The notes: generated from the sequence alone by a model not told the origin. A stretch of DNA of 64,000 nt from JAFGMQ01 sp036733345 (GCA_036733345.1 DAINAR010000010.1:1-64000); one strand, 5' to 3'; shown: positions 17,986 through 27,904, counted from the stretch's first letter. Program-made: numbers and translations.

Positions 17986-18640
17986 ACCCCACCCCGCGTA
18001 CTGTTTTTATAAGCGTTTCTGGGAATCCTTTGTCAATTTTATCACGCAGCCTGCATATTCTTGCCTCAACAACATTTGTCTGGGGGTCAAAATTGTAGTT
18101 CCACACATGCTCCATAATCATGGTCTTTGAAACTACTCTTCCGGCATTACGTGTGAGGTATTCAAGCAGGGCAAATTCCAGTGGCTGCAACTCAATCTTT
18201 TTGCCGCTCCTTGTGACTTCTCGAGTTAAAAGATCTATGGACAGTTCCCCTGCAGTAATACGTGTGGGCTCTGAAACACCGCTTGCCCTCCGAATCAGGG
18301 CCTGTACTCTTGCAAGGAGCTCGGAAAAAGAAAACGGCTTGGTTAAATAATCATCGCCCCCGGTATGAAGTCCTTTAACCCTGTCCTCCACAGACCCTTT
18401 TGCGCTCAGGATTATGACAGGTGTATGGATATCTTCCTTCCGTATCCTTTCAATAATCGAAAGCCCGTCAAGTTTCGGCAGCATAATATCGATAATTGCA
18501 GCATCATATGGCTCTGTTAATGCCATATCGAGACCTTCCTGTCCATCCGGTGTATGATCAACGGCAAAACCAGCTGATTTAAGGCCCTTTTCAATAAAAG
18601 AAGCGATCTTCAAATCATCTTCAACCAGGAGTATTCTCAT
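17957..18640 (-). CDS. OmpR-family response regulator
   Basis: 227 residues. The receiver domain has the acidic pair near the start (VEDD), the phospho-acceptor in IIDIMLPKLDG (about Asp51), Thr/Ser in ILSAKG and Lys in TKPFSF. The C-terminal winged helix carries LQPLEFALLEYL and TVRGVGYVLKE. It should bind DNA on phosphorylation by the kinase encoded just downstream. Its targets are not apparent; neighbouring purD on the same strand, 24 bases upstream, is a housekeeping gene and may simply be co-transcribed. Confidence 0.92.
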   Translation of the reverse strand: MRILLVEDDLKIASFIEKGLKSAGFAVDHTPDGQEGLDMALTEPYDAAIIDIMLPKLDGLSIIERIRKEDIHTPVIILSAKGSVEDRVKGLHTGGDDYLTKPFSFSELLARVQALIRRASGVSEPTRITAGELSIDLLTREVTRSGKKIELQPLEFALLEYLTRNAGRVVSKTMIMEHVWNYNFDPQTNVVEARICRLRDKIDKGFPETLIKTVRGVGYVLKETDQA

Positions 18641-18663
18641 TGAATATACCTTTAAAGGACATG

Positions 18664-19944
18664 TTATTCCCGAGCCACGGCCCGGTATCCTATATCCGTG
18701 CGATAATAGACCCCATCCCAGTTTATTTTGTTCACCATCTCATATGCCCTTTTCTGGGCCTGGCTTACCGAAGACCCCATTGCCGTTGCGCAAAGCACCC
18801 GCCCTCCGTTTGTTAGAATATGTCCATCTTTTAGTCTGGTGCCTGCATGGAAGACCTTGACACCTTCTTCTTCATGATCAGGAAGTCCGGAGATTGCATC
18901 ACCTTTTCGGTAGGTTGCCGGATAACCACCTGCCGCCATAACTACGCCGAGGGCCACCCTTTCGTCCCATTCAGCGGTTATCTGTCCCAGACGCTGGCCA
19001 AGAGCCGCCAGGCAAAGTTCTACAAGGTCCGATTTGAGCCGCAGCAAAATAGGCTGCGCTTCAGGGTCGCCTAAACGACAGTTGTACTCCAGCACCCTGG
19101 GATATCCATCATTCGATATCATCAACCCAGCATACAGAAATCCTGTGTAGGGATGTCCCTCTGCTTCCATGCCCCTGACTGTAGGTTCAATGATCTCATC
19201 CATTATCCTCTTATAGACTTTCTGCGTCACTACCGGGGCAGGAGAATAAGCGCCCATGCCTCCGGTATTAGGCCCTGTGTCTCCATTATCCCGAGGCTTG
19301 TGGTCTTGGGATGTTGCAAGCGGCAGTATATTTTTCCCATCGACCATTACTATGAAACTGGCCTCTTCTCCTTTAAGAAATTCTTCGATAACTACGCGAT
19401 GACCGGCTTCTCCAAATGCCTTCCCTGAAAGCATGTCCTGTAAAGATATAAAGGCTTCATCCTCGTTCCGGGCAATTATCACACCCTTCCCGGCAGCAAG
19501 GCCATCAGCCTTGATTACAATTGGAAAACCCTTGTCTTTTATATAGGCCATTGCTGAACCTACTTCATTGAAAGTCATATAAAACCCTGTGGGGATATTA
19601 TGGCGAGAAAGGAAATCTTTAGTAAATGCCTTGGACCCTTCAAGTTGAGCGGCATATCTTGTCGGACCAAAACATAACAGCCCGGCTTTATTAAATGAAT
19701 CCGTAATACCATCAACAAGAGGAGCTTCCGGTCCGATGATAGTGACTCCTATTCCTTCCTGCACAGCAAAATCAAGCAATGACTCTATATCTCCAGGCAG
19801 CATGTCAATATTCTCGATATTCTTTTCCAGGGCTGTGCCTGCATTACCTGGTGCAACAAATACCTTTTTAACATGCCTTGATTGTGCAGCCTTCCAGGCA
19901 AGAGCATGTTCCCGTCCTCCGCCTCCGATAATCAATACCTTCAT
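18664..19944 (-). CDS. purD: Phosphoribosylamine-glycine ligase
   Basis: 426 residues, the normal length. The N-terminal KVLIIGGGGREHALAW and the ATP-grasp blocks IIGPEAPLVDG, VIKADGLAAGKGV, DNGDTGPNTGGMGAYSP and YNCRLGDPE identify GARS. It forms glycinamide ribonucleotide from phosphoribosylamine, glycine and ATP, the second step of purine synthesis. It is separated from the purQL pair by about 6 kb and is not in one operon with it. Confidence 0.95.
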   Translation of the reverse strand: MKVLIIGGGGREHALAWKAAQSRHVKKVFVAPGNAGTALEKNIENIDMLPGDIESLLDFAVQEGIGVTIIGPEAPLVDGITDSFNKAGLLCFGPTRYAAQLEGSKAFTKDFLSRHNIPTGFYMTFNEVGSAMAYIKDKGFPIVIKADGLAAGKGVIIARNEDEAFISLQDMLSGKAFGEAGHRVVIEEFLKGEEASFIVMVDGKNILPLATSQDHKPRDNGDTGPNTGGMGAYSPAPVVTQKVYKRIMDEIIEPTVRGMEAEGHPYTGFLYAGLMISNDGYPRVLEYNCRLGDPEAQPILLRLKSDLVELCLAALGQRLGQITAEWDERVALGVVMAAGGYPATYRKGDAISGLPDHEEEGVKVFHAGTRLKDGHILTNGGRVLCATAMGSSVSQAQKRAYEMVNKINWDGVYYRTDIGYRAVARE

Positions 19945-19985
19945 ATTTAACCATCCTTTTAAGGCAACTATTATTGATGAACCCT

Positions 19986-20160
19986 CAAAAAGTCATAAAC
20001 TGCTTTTTTTCGTCACTCCGGCGAAAGCCGGGAACCAGGGATGAACTATCCCGCCCCAGGCATCGGAGGTATCTTGAAAAGCATTGAACACCCAAAGGGG
20101 CTGGTACTTGTCCGCCGTGTTTATGGCGGGCTTGTCTGCCTTTTACCAGCCTTTGGCTGG
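19986..20160. repeat. Dispersed intergenic repeat, partial copy
   Basis: The 47 bases 19986-20032 match 58462-58507 with two substitutions and one indel. The shared part includes a CCGGC-GAAA-GCCGG hairpin whose loop is a GNRA type. Further on, CCGCC ... GGCGG around 20112-20130 resembles the tandem hairpins of the second copy, and CCAGCC-TTT-GGCTGG at 20146-20160 could end transcription of eno, which stops at 20184 on the minus strand. I cannot find the matching right end, so this copy appears truncated. Confidence 0.65.
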
Positions 20161-20183
20161 CTGGCGGATTAAAAAATCATATA

Positions 20184-21452
20184 CTAGCCTTCCCAGCCAA
20201 ACTCAGCCGAATCACCAAGTTCTTCTTCAATTCTCAATAGCTGATTGTATTTGCTAACCCTTTCAGAACGACATAAAGAACCCGTCTTTATCTGTCCGGT
20301 TCCTGTTGCAACAGCCAGATCTGCTATGAAGGTATCCTCCGTCTCTCCCGAACGATGTGAAATCACTGCCTTCCATCCTGCACTATGGGCCATCCGGATG
20401 GCATCGAGTGTCTCGGTCAGAGTACCTATCTGGTTGAGTTTGATCAATACGGCATTAGCTGAACCTTCTTTAATTCCCCTTGCTATACGTTCGGTATTGG
20501 TGACAAAAAGATCATCCCCAACTATTTGAATCCGATTTCCCAGTTTCTGGGTCATTTTGCTCCAGTGTGTCCAGTCATTTTCATCAAGTCCATCCTCTAT
20601 GGAAAAGATTGGATACCGGTCAACCCAGCCTGAATAAAAATCAATCATTTGACTTCCATCCCGTTCCGATCCGTCAGATTTGGAAAAAACATACAAATTT
20701 CCCTTATAAAAAGATGACGAAGCCGGGTCCAGAGCAAGAACCACATCCCTCCCCGGCTGGTAGCCTGCCTTTTCTATGGCAGATAAAATCATCTCAACTG
20801 CCTGGTCATTCGATTTCAGGTCCGGAGCAAATCCTCCCTCATCTCCTACGCTTGTTGAAAAGCCGTTATTTTTGAGAACAGCAGATAGTGAGTGAAAGAC
20901 TTCCGCACCAATGCGAAGGGCATCCTTAAATGTCTTTCCTCCAACAGGCATGATCATGAATTCCTGGATATCTACATTATTGGCTGCATGAAGACCCCCA
21001 TTCAGGATATTCATCATTGGCATTGGAAGCCGGCATGCATTTGTCCCCCCTATATACCGGTACAGCGGCAGATAAACAGAATCTGCGGCAGCACGGGCTA
21101 CAGCCAGAGATACGCCTAAAATTGCATTTGCGCCCAATCGCCCCTTATTCGGAGTACCATCTAACTCTATCATTGTCTTGTCAATCAGGCGCTGGTCAGT
21201 CGCGTCCATTTCAAGCAGTGCCGGTGATATTACCTGATTTACATTTTGCACTGCCCTTTCAACACCTTTGCCCAGATATCTATTTACATCTCCATCCCTT
21301 AACTCCACTGCCTCATATTCGCCGGTGGAAGCCCCTGAAGGGATACCTGCGCGCCCGAAACTGCCATCACTTAAAACAACCTCTACCTCTACAGTTGGAT
21401 TCCCTCTCGAATCCAGGATTTCACGCGCCACAATTTCTTCTATCTTTTCCAT
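20184..21452 (-). CDS. eno: Enolase
   Basis: 422 residues. It contains the family blocks ILDSRGNPTVEVEV, GIPSGASTGEYEAVELRDGD, GDEGGFAP, FSIEDGLDE, GDDLFVTN and SHRSGETED, with the magnesium ligands (Asp/Glu/Asp), the catalytic lysine in LIKLNQIG, and the flexible loop SGAS. It interconverts 2-phosphoglycerate and phosphoenolpyruvate. It is followed 66 bases upstream on the same strand by the NagD-like phosphatase gene. Confidence 0.97.
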   Translation of the reverse strand: MEKIEEIVAREILDSRGNPTVEVEVVLSDGSFGRAGIPSGASTGEYEAVELRDGDVNRYLGKGVERAVQNVNQVISPALLEMDATDQRLIDKTMIELDGTPNKGRLGANAILGVSLAVARAAADSVYLPLYRYIGGTNACRLPMPMMNILNGGLHAANNVDIQEFMIMPVGGKTFKDALRIGAEVFHSLSAVLKNNGFSTSVGDEGGFAPDLKSNDQAVEMILSAIEKAGYQPGRDVVLALDPASSSFYKGNLYVFSKSDGSERDGSQMIDFYSGWVDRYPIFSIEDGLDENDWTHWSKMTQKLGNRIQIVGDDLFVTNTERIARGIKEGSANAVLIKLNQIGTLTETLDAIRMAHSAGWKAVISHRSGETEDTFIADLAVATGTGQIKTGSLCRSERVSKYNQLLRIEEELGDSAEFGWEG

Positions 21453-21518
21453 CTCTAACTCCTATCAAAAAGTGCTGCCAAAAAAAATTAGCTCATTCAC
21501 AATAAGACCTCAATTCTA

Positions 21519-22346
21519 TTATCTTGACGGCATATCCCGACGGGAAAGGATCTTTTCCGGATCTATTTCCCCAACATTATTAAAAATATAATCTGGCTGG
21601 TACGGGAATCTGTCTACCTTTTCAGAAGAGGTAACTCCTGAAAGCACAAGGCAACATGTCATGCCAGACTCAAGTCCACCCACAATATCAGTATCCATCC
21701 TGTCTCCTATCATGAAACAATTTGCAGAATGGACCTTTAGTTTTTTTCTTGCCCAGTACATCATTGCAGGATTGGGTTTTCCTAAAAAATAAGGGCTTAC
21801 ACCTGTTACCTTTTCAATTGGGGCAACCAGAGCCCCGCAGGCCGGAACAGGGCCTCTTGGTGTCGGCCCGACAATGTCAGGATTTGTAGCTATAAATCTT
21901 GCCCCTTTGGATATCAATTGGGTTGCCTTCATTATTTTTAAGTAATCATATTGCTCGGTTATCCCTACTATCACGTAATCCGGGTTATCTTCAGTTATTG
22001 TCACACCCTGTTTTTCCAGCTCCAGGAATAGCCCCTTGCCGCCTATAACATAGGCAGAACACCTGGGCTTTTGATATTCAAGAAAGTTGGCAGCTGCCAT
22101 GGAGGAAGTAAAGAAATGTTCCTCGCCAACAGATATGCCGAGGTTATCGAGTCGTTCCTTCTGTTCAAGAGGGGTATAATAGGAATTGTTAGTAAGAAAC
22201 AGGAAAGGGAAGTCTCCTTTCCTGAGTCTTGCCACAAAATCAACAGCACCGGGGACAATTGTGTTCCCGTTGTTTATGACTCCATCCATGTCAACGAGGA
22301 AGGCCTTCCTATAGCTGCTGCCATCCATGTCTTTATTCAAAGCCAT
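21519..22346 (-). CDS. HAD-IIA family hydrolase (NagD-like phosphatase)
   Basis: 275 residues. HAD motif I is FLVDMDGVINNG, motif II LTNNSY, motif III the lysine in LGKPNPAMMYWA and motif IV GDRMDTDIVGG. The large C2 cap between motifs II and III is typical of the NagD/phosphoglycolate/4-nitrophenyl phosphatase group. The physiological substrate is unknown; nucleotide or sugar phosphates are usual. The start is uncertain because several methionines occur near the N-terminus; the family usually begins only a few residues before motif I. Confidence 0.85.
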   Translation of the reverse strand: MALNKDMDGSSYRKAFLVDMDGVINNGNTIVPGAVDFVARLRKGDFPFLFLTNNSYYTPLEQKERLDNLGISVGEEHFFTSSMAAANFLEYQKPRCSAYVIGGKGLFLELEKQGVTITEDNPDYVIVGITEQYDYLKIMKATQLISKGARFIATNPDIVGPTPRGPVPACGALVAPIEKVTGVSPYFLGKPNPAMMYWARKKLKVHSANCFMIGDRMDTDIVGGLESGMTCCLVLSGVTSSEKVDRFPYQPDYIFNNVGEIDPEKILSRRDMPSR

Positions 22347-22550
22347 AATTCTTATATCCTTAGAGGGTAAAGCCGTTAAATACTATTTCTAAAGGCAACA
22401 AAACGATCCTTGACCTGTAATCAAAAGGGAGAAACCAAAATATTTAGAAAAAACAAAGAAAAAGCAATTAACCTGTTCTCAGACAGGCTATAAGCAGGGA
22501 AAAATTTCAATAAAAAAAATCCTTGATCACTTAATGACCTCATAATTCCA

Positions 22551-23126
22551 TTAAAATTTCACTTTGGGTGCTTCCTGCCTCTCCTTGGGCACCTCGAAGA
22601 ACGTCGCTTTTTCAAAACCGAACATGCCCGCGATTATGTTCGTAGGGAAGGTCCTTATTCTGGTATTGTATACCCTTACCGTTTCATTGAAACGACGCCT
22701 CTCAACGGAAATACGATTTTCGGTGCCGGCCAGTTCATCCTGTAAACGGATGAAATTCGTATTTGCCTTCAGATCCGGATAGCGTTCCACAACAAGTAAA
22801 AGGCGTGCAAGGGCAGAAGACAATTGATTATTAGCCTCTATCTTGTCATTGATACTTGCTGCGGTGGATACCCTGGAGCGGGCCTCAGTAACCTTTACAA
22901 AGACCTCCTTTTCATGAGCGGCATATCCCTTGACAGTCTCCACATAGTTGGGGATCAGGTCATAACGGCGCTGAAGCTGATTTTCAACCTGAGCCCATGC
23001 CGCTTTTACACCCTCATCCATAGTAACCAGGCTGTTATATGTCCCTTTTAAATACAAAATTGGAATCAGAATAATGAGAATTAATATTCCAATTATAATA
23101 AGTGCAGCCTTGAGTGTTTTGCTCAT
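22551..23126 (-). CDS. lemA: LemA family membrane protein
   Basis: 191 residues. One N-terminal membrane helix (residues 6-27) is followed by the LemA blocks YNSLVTMDEGVKAAWAQVENQLQ with RYDLIPNYVETVKGYA, then ARSRVS, RYPDLKAN and the C-terminal FEVPKERQ. LemA proteins are exposed outside the inner membrane and often pair with TPM-domain proteins; their role is unclear. The ribosome site AGGAG lies inside the last codons of the upstream nucleotidyltransferase gene and the stop and start are one base apart, so the two are translationally coupled. Confidence 0.92.
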   Translation of the reverse strand: MSKTLKAALIIIGILILIILIPILYLKGTYNSLVTMDEGVKAAWAQVENQLQRRYDLIPNYVETVKGYAAHEKEVFVKVTEARSRVSTAASINDKIEANNQLSSALARLLLVVERYPDLKANTNFIRLQDELAGTENRISVERRRFNETVRVYNTRIRTFPTNIIAGMFGFEKATFFEVPKERQEAPKVKF

Positions 23127-23127
23127 A

Positions 23128-23859
23128 TTAATCTCCTAATGTGTCCACCAGTTTTGATAATTTCCTGACTTCTGCCAAATAATATTTATATAATCTCAAT
23201 AATTCTTCATTATTTAACTTAAACTTTTCCTCCTTTATATCAAGCAGCCTTTCAAAGACGTTGACATCGAGATCAAAAGTAGTACATGTGGCCTGAATAA
23301 CTCCTCGTTTATCGTTGGGTATTTTTTTTCCTTTGATATGTAAAAGGGCTTCAAAGACAGCAATAAAAGATAAAACTGACTGGCTTATTACATCCTTAAG
23401 GCCCTTTCCCTTTCCTTCCGTCTCAATGAATGCCTCCCTGAGCAAAAGCAGCTTTCCCTTTATCTCACGTTCGCACTGAAGCCGGATAAATTCAGGTTTA
23501 AAGCTTAAATCACAAAGAATATCTTTACCAAATATAACCATATTATTTCGCTGAAAATTAAGATATTCTATTGGGAATACGTCCATCGAAGTATCAATAT
23601 ATGTTTCAGTCAAAAAAAGCGGAATTGCTACATTTCTTTTTTTCCACTTTCTTACAATTGAAAAGGCCTGATCAAGATGCTCAATTCCACTTTCAGAGAG
23701 TACAATCATGAAATTAACATCAGATTTGCCTGGCCGGTAATCCCTGCCTGTTGCACTTCCATACATAGTGATACTTACCAGATCATCGCCGAAAACACCC
23801 TTATAATCGGCAATTATTTCAGGAAATATCTTTCTTATGTTATGTTCATTTTCAGCCAT
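23128..23859 (-). CDS. Nucleotidyltransferase-fold protein in a LemA/TPM operon
   Basis: 243 residues. The N-terminal part shows a Pol-beta-like nucleotidyltransferase pattern: ITMYGSATGRDYRPGKSDVNFMIVL, where the first catalytic Asp is present but the second is Asn (SDVN rather than SDxD). The C-terminal half is helical (KLLLLREAFIE, SFIAVFEALLHIKG, LLRLYKYYLAEVRKL), like the HEPN-type or substrate domains that accompany such folds. Activity is uncertain. It lies directly between the LemA and TPM genes, one base and 13 bases away, an unusual insertion in a common gene pair. Confidence 0.7.
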   Translation of the reverse strand: MAENEHNIRKIFPEIIADYKGVFGDDLVSITMYGSATGRDYRPGKSDVNFMIVLSESGIEHLDQAFSIVRKWKKRNVAIPLFLTETYIDTSMDVFPIEYLNFQRNNMVIFGKDILCDLSFKPEFIRLQCEREIKGKLLLLREAFIETEGKGKGLKDVISQSVLSFIAVFEALLHIKGKKIPNDKRGVIQATCTTFDLDVNVFERLLDIKEEKFKLNNEELLRLYKYYLAEVRKLSKLVDTLGD

Positions 23860-23872
23860 TATCGTTCCTCAT

Positions 23873-24658
23873 TTAAAACCCTCCACCGGCACCGCCGCCG
23901 CCACTCATTCCTCCGCCAAATCCACCAAATCCTCCGCTAAAACCTCCAAAGCTTCCGCCGAATCCGCTGCCATGCCTGGAGCCATAACCTCCTCCACCTA
24001 ATAGCAGGGGCAGAAAAAGCAGCCAGGATCCTCCACGCCTTTTTGAGACCATCATTATGATGAAGATGATAAATAAAATTGGGAAAATAGAAAAGGAAGA
24101 CTTTTTCTTTACAGATTTTTTCGGTATCTGTTCAGTAAGATCGATACCTGCATCCTTTGCAATAACCTGGGCCACTGCAAGGACTCCATACAGCAGCCCT
24201 TCTCCGAACCTGTTTTCTTTAAGATAGGGCAGCATATAACGATCGCGTATCTCGCCAACAATACCGTCAGGGAGAATGCCCTCCACGCCATATCCGGTTT
24301 CAATACGCAATTTTCTTTCCTTAATAGTTACGAAGATCAAAACGCCCTTGTCTTCCCCCTTTTTCCCTATCCCCCATGCGCTGTATAAACGGTTTGCATA
24401 CTGGTTGTATTCCTCACCTCCGATGTCCGGCATGGTTACTACTACAACAGGAACACCTGACTTTTGAAGGATTTGATTTGATACCAGGGAGAGCTTCTGT
24501 TCAAATTCCGGAGATATAACACCGGCGAAATCATTTACCATTCCCTTTGGCTCCGGAATTGGACTTTCAGCCAGAGCAGACCCAAAAAAAACCAGGGAAA
24601 AAATACCGAATAAAGCAAGGAAGGATATGCATACCAAAACTTTAATTCTATTCATCAA
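23873..24658 (-). CDS. TPM-domain membrane protein (YgcG family)
   Basis: 261 residues. A signal sequence (residues 8-31) is followed by the TPM domain (roughly 40-165), which contains VNDFAGVIS, VPVVVVTMPDIGG, IGKKGEDKGVLIFV and RIETGYGVEGILPDG. Then come a transmembrane helix near 193-207 and a tail of glycine and phenylalanine repeats (GGFSGGFGG type) that ends the protein. TPM proteins are extracytoplasmic and often co-occur with LemA, as here. It is the first gene of the three-gene minus-strand operon. Confidence 0.9.
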   Translation of the reverse strand: MMNRIKVLVCISFLALFGIFSLVFFGSALAESPIPEPKGMVNDFAGVISPEFEQKLSLVSNQILQKSGVPVVVVTMPDIGGEEYNQYANRLYSAWGIGKKGEDKGVLIFVTIKERKLRIETGYGVEGILPDGIVGEIRDRYMLPYLKENRFGEGLLYGVLAVAQVIAKDAGIDLTEQIPKKSVKKKSSFSIFPILFIIFIIMMVSKRRGGSWLLFLPLLLGGGGYGSRHGSGFGGSFGGFSGGFGGFGGGMSGGGGAGGGF

Positions 24659-26503
24659 AAGTAACCAGTAGTTGAAATAGTAATAAAAATGCTAATAATG
24701 CAAAAGTGATTTCAAATCATATATATCATTTATTCAGACTTGGCGGTCAACCTTTTTCTGAAAGGTACCGGATGCGTTTAATATGTCTGCAATAAAAGCA
24801 CATAATTTATCCATTTAAAACAGGCCGCCAGGAGTTTATCAATCAATATTTTAATCCACCTCCGATTGAATCACCTGCCATTCCCCTGCGTAAATAGCCG
24901 CCTTTAAACCCTCAAAAAATATCTCCTTCTCTTTTAGACCAGGCGTCGAAGTTAAAGTATAACAATCTTAATTTATATTTTAAATCACGTTTTTAACATA
25001 ATATACAAATTTTGATAATTATGAAACTTAATTATTATTTTTATATCATTTCACCCATTTATTGACGGTCTTCATTTAATTTTTTATAATTAACGCTTAA
25101 TTACAGTCAAATATAAAAGCAGTTGATTTATTTCAAAAATGCAAATGATTATTTTGCTTATGATAGAGGCAGGGTGTCTCTTGAATTTATTGAAAATCAT
25201 GTTAAAAGCGCGGGCTGGGAAAAGCCCCATTCTGGTGCTCTCTTTGTATTAGTAAGGGAGGTTTCCAGTTTCTGCTGAGCAAGAGTCAAGGCCAGGCCTG
25301 ACCCCTTTAGCCACAAATGTTCTCCATGCCACACTTGCTTTATCAAACATAAAGAGGACTGCTTAAAAAAACTATCTATTCAACTTTTGATTATAGATCC
25401 CTTTACGTGAGTGCCCTTTTCTTTCTCAAGAGGCGAAGTGTCTGAAATGAATCTAGGAAATGAGTTTTTTGTGGGGTGAAGCTGGTCTGGAAACTGCTTT
25501 ATGAATTAAGAGATGGTATAGCGAATGTATTTTGACTGGATTGATGATTTCGTGCAGTATTTCAGTATAATTGCACGACAAGGGTGAATTTTAATTGATT
25601 CTTTTATTTTGAGAAAGAAGATCCTGTGGGTAATTTCAGTGAAGAATCTGCCAGGAGATATGAGCCTATGAAAATAGGCTTCAAAATGTTCGGCTGAAAA
25701 ATGAATGGTGGCGGGAACTTGCCCGCCACCGATTATATATTAACTGAAAGGTATGTTGATTAATTCTTGTTCCTCTCAGATTGCAGGGGAGGAGACGATG
25801 GATGATTAAATGTTGACAAAGACAATCCACCGCGAGGCAAATTTGTCGGAACCTTCAGTCTTCCGCGGGAAAGGCTCTCAGAATTCCCATCAAATCTACC
25901 TCTTTTAAGGAGTTATAGTGTTTATTGTAGATAGTTTTGATTATATACAACGCATCTTTTTCAAGTTGCTGATCTGCTGTTATTGTATGTTCAGAATTCG
26001 ACAGTTTAATTTCCTTTTGTTTTTTCATTTTAAAGAATATTCCCGGGAACGCGCCTGTTTACAATTAGTTTGGGGGATTAGGAAATAAAACATAAAATGG
26101 GAAAACCGCCTTAATTTCCTTGAGGTTACATCCCTTCCTAATCCCCTGTGGAAGGTGTCGACAATTTTAAACCTCCTTTGCTAATGCCGACTGTGGACAT
26201 GTAGTTAGTGGTTAATAAAAACGCTGACAGTAATACCTTAAGCACTGTACCATATCTTCCAATGTCAACGTTGTAACAAATAACAATTCATTAATCGTGC
26301 CATAGTGAAAAATTTCCACATCTAAATCGTTAAATAGCAATAATTAAAAAGGCTTAGATAGGGTTCTTCAGCGCTACAGACGATACTGAAGAATCTTTGG
26401 AAGAGGGTGACAAGGTCACAATGGCATTACTAAGGAATTTTGAGGAGTATTGATACGTGATATCAAGGGTTTTGGCTTTCATGTCAAAATGGCATATGTA
26501 ATG
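24659..26503. other. 1.85-kb gene-free region, probably decayed sequence
   Basis: No open frame of convincing length or composition occurs here. Short protein-like fragments remain. On the minus strand, 24851-24967 reads 38 codons containing TPGLKEKEIFFEGLKAA and AGEWQVIQ, ending in a stop and with no start. On the plus strand, about 25156-25275 reads RGRVSLEFIENHVKSAGW then a stop, and 26357-26451 reads FSATDDTEESLEEGD then a stop. The base composition is strongly AT-rich around 24960-25140. One strong hairpin is listed separately. I see no tRNA, CRISPR array or intact mobile element. Remnants of lost genes are the simplest reading. Confidence 0.5.
25707..25730. promoter_or_regulatory. Strong GC-rich hairpin
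   Basis: GGTGGCGGG (25707-25715) pairs perfectly with CCCGCCACC (25722-25730) across a six-base loop in an otherwise AT-rich stretch. No T-run follows on either strand that would make it a classic intrinsic terminator. It could end transcripts from the minus-strand regulator gene in a factor-dependent way, protect an RNA 3' end, or be part of a small repeat. Confidence 0.5.
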
Positions 26504-27904
26504 TCATTTTGACGTGGTTTTTGTTACGGCCCATTCATGCAGCTTTCGCTGAAGAGTTCTCAGTCCGATTCCGAGGCTCCGTGCCGCCAGTGTCCGGTTA
26601 TTCCCAGTTGCCTCCAGGGTCCGCTGAATGTGAGCCTTCTCCAGTTCAGCAAGGGTCCCCAGCTCTCCCTGCATTCCCATGGGAGGAGATGAGATAAGCA
26701 TCTGATCACGAACAGCCGAAGAGGTAAGAGATTGGCTGTGTTCCATAAGCACCGCCTTCGCAATGATACTTTCCAACTCCCGGACATTGCCGGGAAAGGC
26801 GTATTCCAGGAGACATTGCGCAAATTCAGGATCAATAGAATGGATATTTTTTTTATTGCTTTGAGCATGTATCTTTAAAAAGTGAAGTGCCAGAGGAATA
26901 ATATCCTTCTTCCGGTCTCTGAGGGGAGGAATTGCAATATGAAATATATTTAAGCGGTAAAACAGGTCTTTTCTGAAGCGTTCTTTGTCTAACTCTTCTT
27001 TGATATCCCTGTTGGTGGCTGAGATGATTCTGACATCAATATCCAGTGCCTGCGTACTGCCGAGGCGGTAAAATTCCCTTTCCTGAATGACACGGAGCAT
27101 TTTCCCCTGGAGTGAGGGGTCCAGTTCGACTATTTCATCGAGAAAGAGTGTGCCCCCACGGGCGGCCTCGAAAAAGCCTTTTTTTTCTGTGATTGCACCA
27201 GTGTATGCCCCTCTGTCATGGCCAAAAAAATCGTTTTCAAAGAGGGTTTTACTGAAAGATGCCATGTTGACCGCTATAAAGGAGCCCTGCGATCGTGCAC
27301 TCAAATCGTGGATGACCCTGGCGATCATCTCTTTGCCTGTGCCTGATTCACCCGTTATGACAATATTATAGTCTGTTGGCGCCACGACTTCGACCTGGTG
27401 AAACACCATGGCCATAGAAGGATCTTCGGCAACGATGTCCTTGAAGGCAGCAGGGTTTTTAAGGTCGTTGAATCTCTGCCTCCTTTCGAAAAGTGCAAGA
27501 TTGTTTTTCAGGTTGTATCGTTCGAGGCCACGGGTTACAGCGATAATGAGCCGTTCGCTGTTTATCGGTTTCACCAGGTAATCATAGGCACCGAGCTTCA
27601 TAGCCTCAACTGCAGAGGATACATCATCAACAGCGGTTATGATAATACATTCAATGAAGGGGAAGGCCTCCTTAATCTGCTGCAGGAGTTTCATTCCTCC
27701 AGGGTCGGGCATGACGAGATCCAGCAGGACCAGGTGGAAATTGTTGCCTTTTATGGTATTCATTACCTGACGGCTATCTGAAATCAGAACCGGTTCAGGC
27801 ATTCCTGCACTGGCTAACGAAGCCTTGATACTCAGGAGCAGTCCCGCGTCATCATCGACTGCAAGGATGGGGCTTTTATTGTTATATGAGGAATTCATCT
27901 GCAA
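26504..27904 (-). CDS. Sigma54-dependent response regulator (NtrC type)
   Basis: 466 residues. The receiver domain (about 14-130) has VDDD and LLDLVMP with the acceptor Asp, and the lysine of VKPINS. The AAA+ domain (about 150-390) has Walker A GESGTGKE and GAYTGA, the loop that contacts sigma54, plus GGTLFLDEI. The Fis-type helix-turn-helix is at the end (NNRTLAARSLGIGLRTLQRKL). It should activate RNA polymerase with sigma54 when phosphorylated. It follows the sensor kinase gene by 18 bases and is most likely its cognate partner. Confidence 0.93.
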   Translation of the reverse strand: MQMNSSYNNKSPILAVDDDAGLLLSIKASLASAGMPEPVLISDSRQVMNTIKGNNFHLVLLDLVMPDPGGMKLLQQIKEAFPFIECIIITAVDDVSSAVEAMKLGAYDYLVKPINSERLIIAVTRGLERYNLKNNLALFERRQRFNDLKNPAAFKDIVAEDPSMAMVFHQVEVVAPTDYNIVITGESGTGKEMIARVIHDLSARSQGSFIAVNMASFSKTLFENDFFGHDRGAYTGAITEKKGFFEAARGGTLFLDEIVELDPSLQGKMLRVIQEREFYRLGSTQALDIDVRIISATNRDIKEELDKERFRKDLFYRLNIFHIAIPPLRDRKKDIIPLALHFLKIHAQSNKKNIHSIDPEFAQCLLEYAFPGNVRELESIIAKAVLMEHSQSLTSSAVRDQMLISSPPMGMQGELGTLAELEKAHIQRTLEATGNNRTLAARSLGIGLRTLQRKLHEWAVTKTTSK

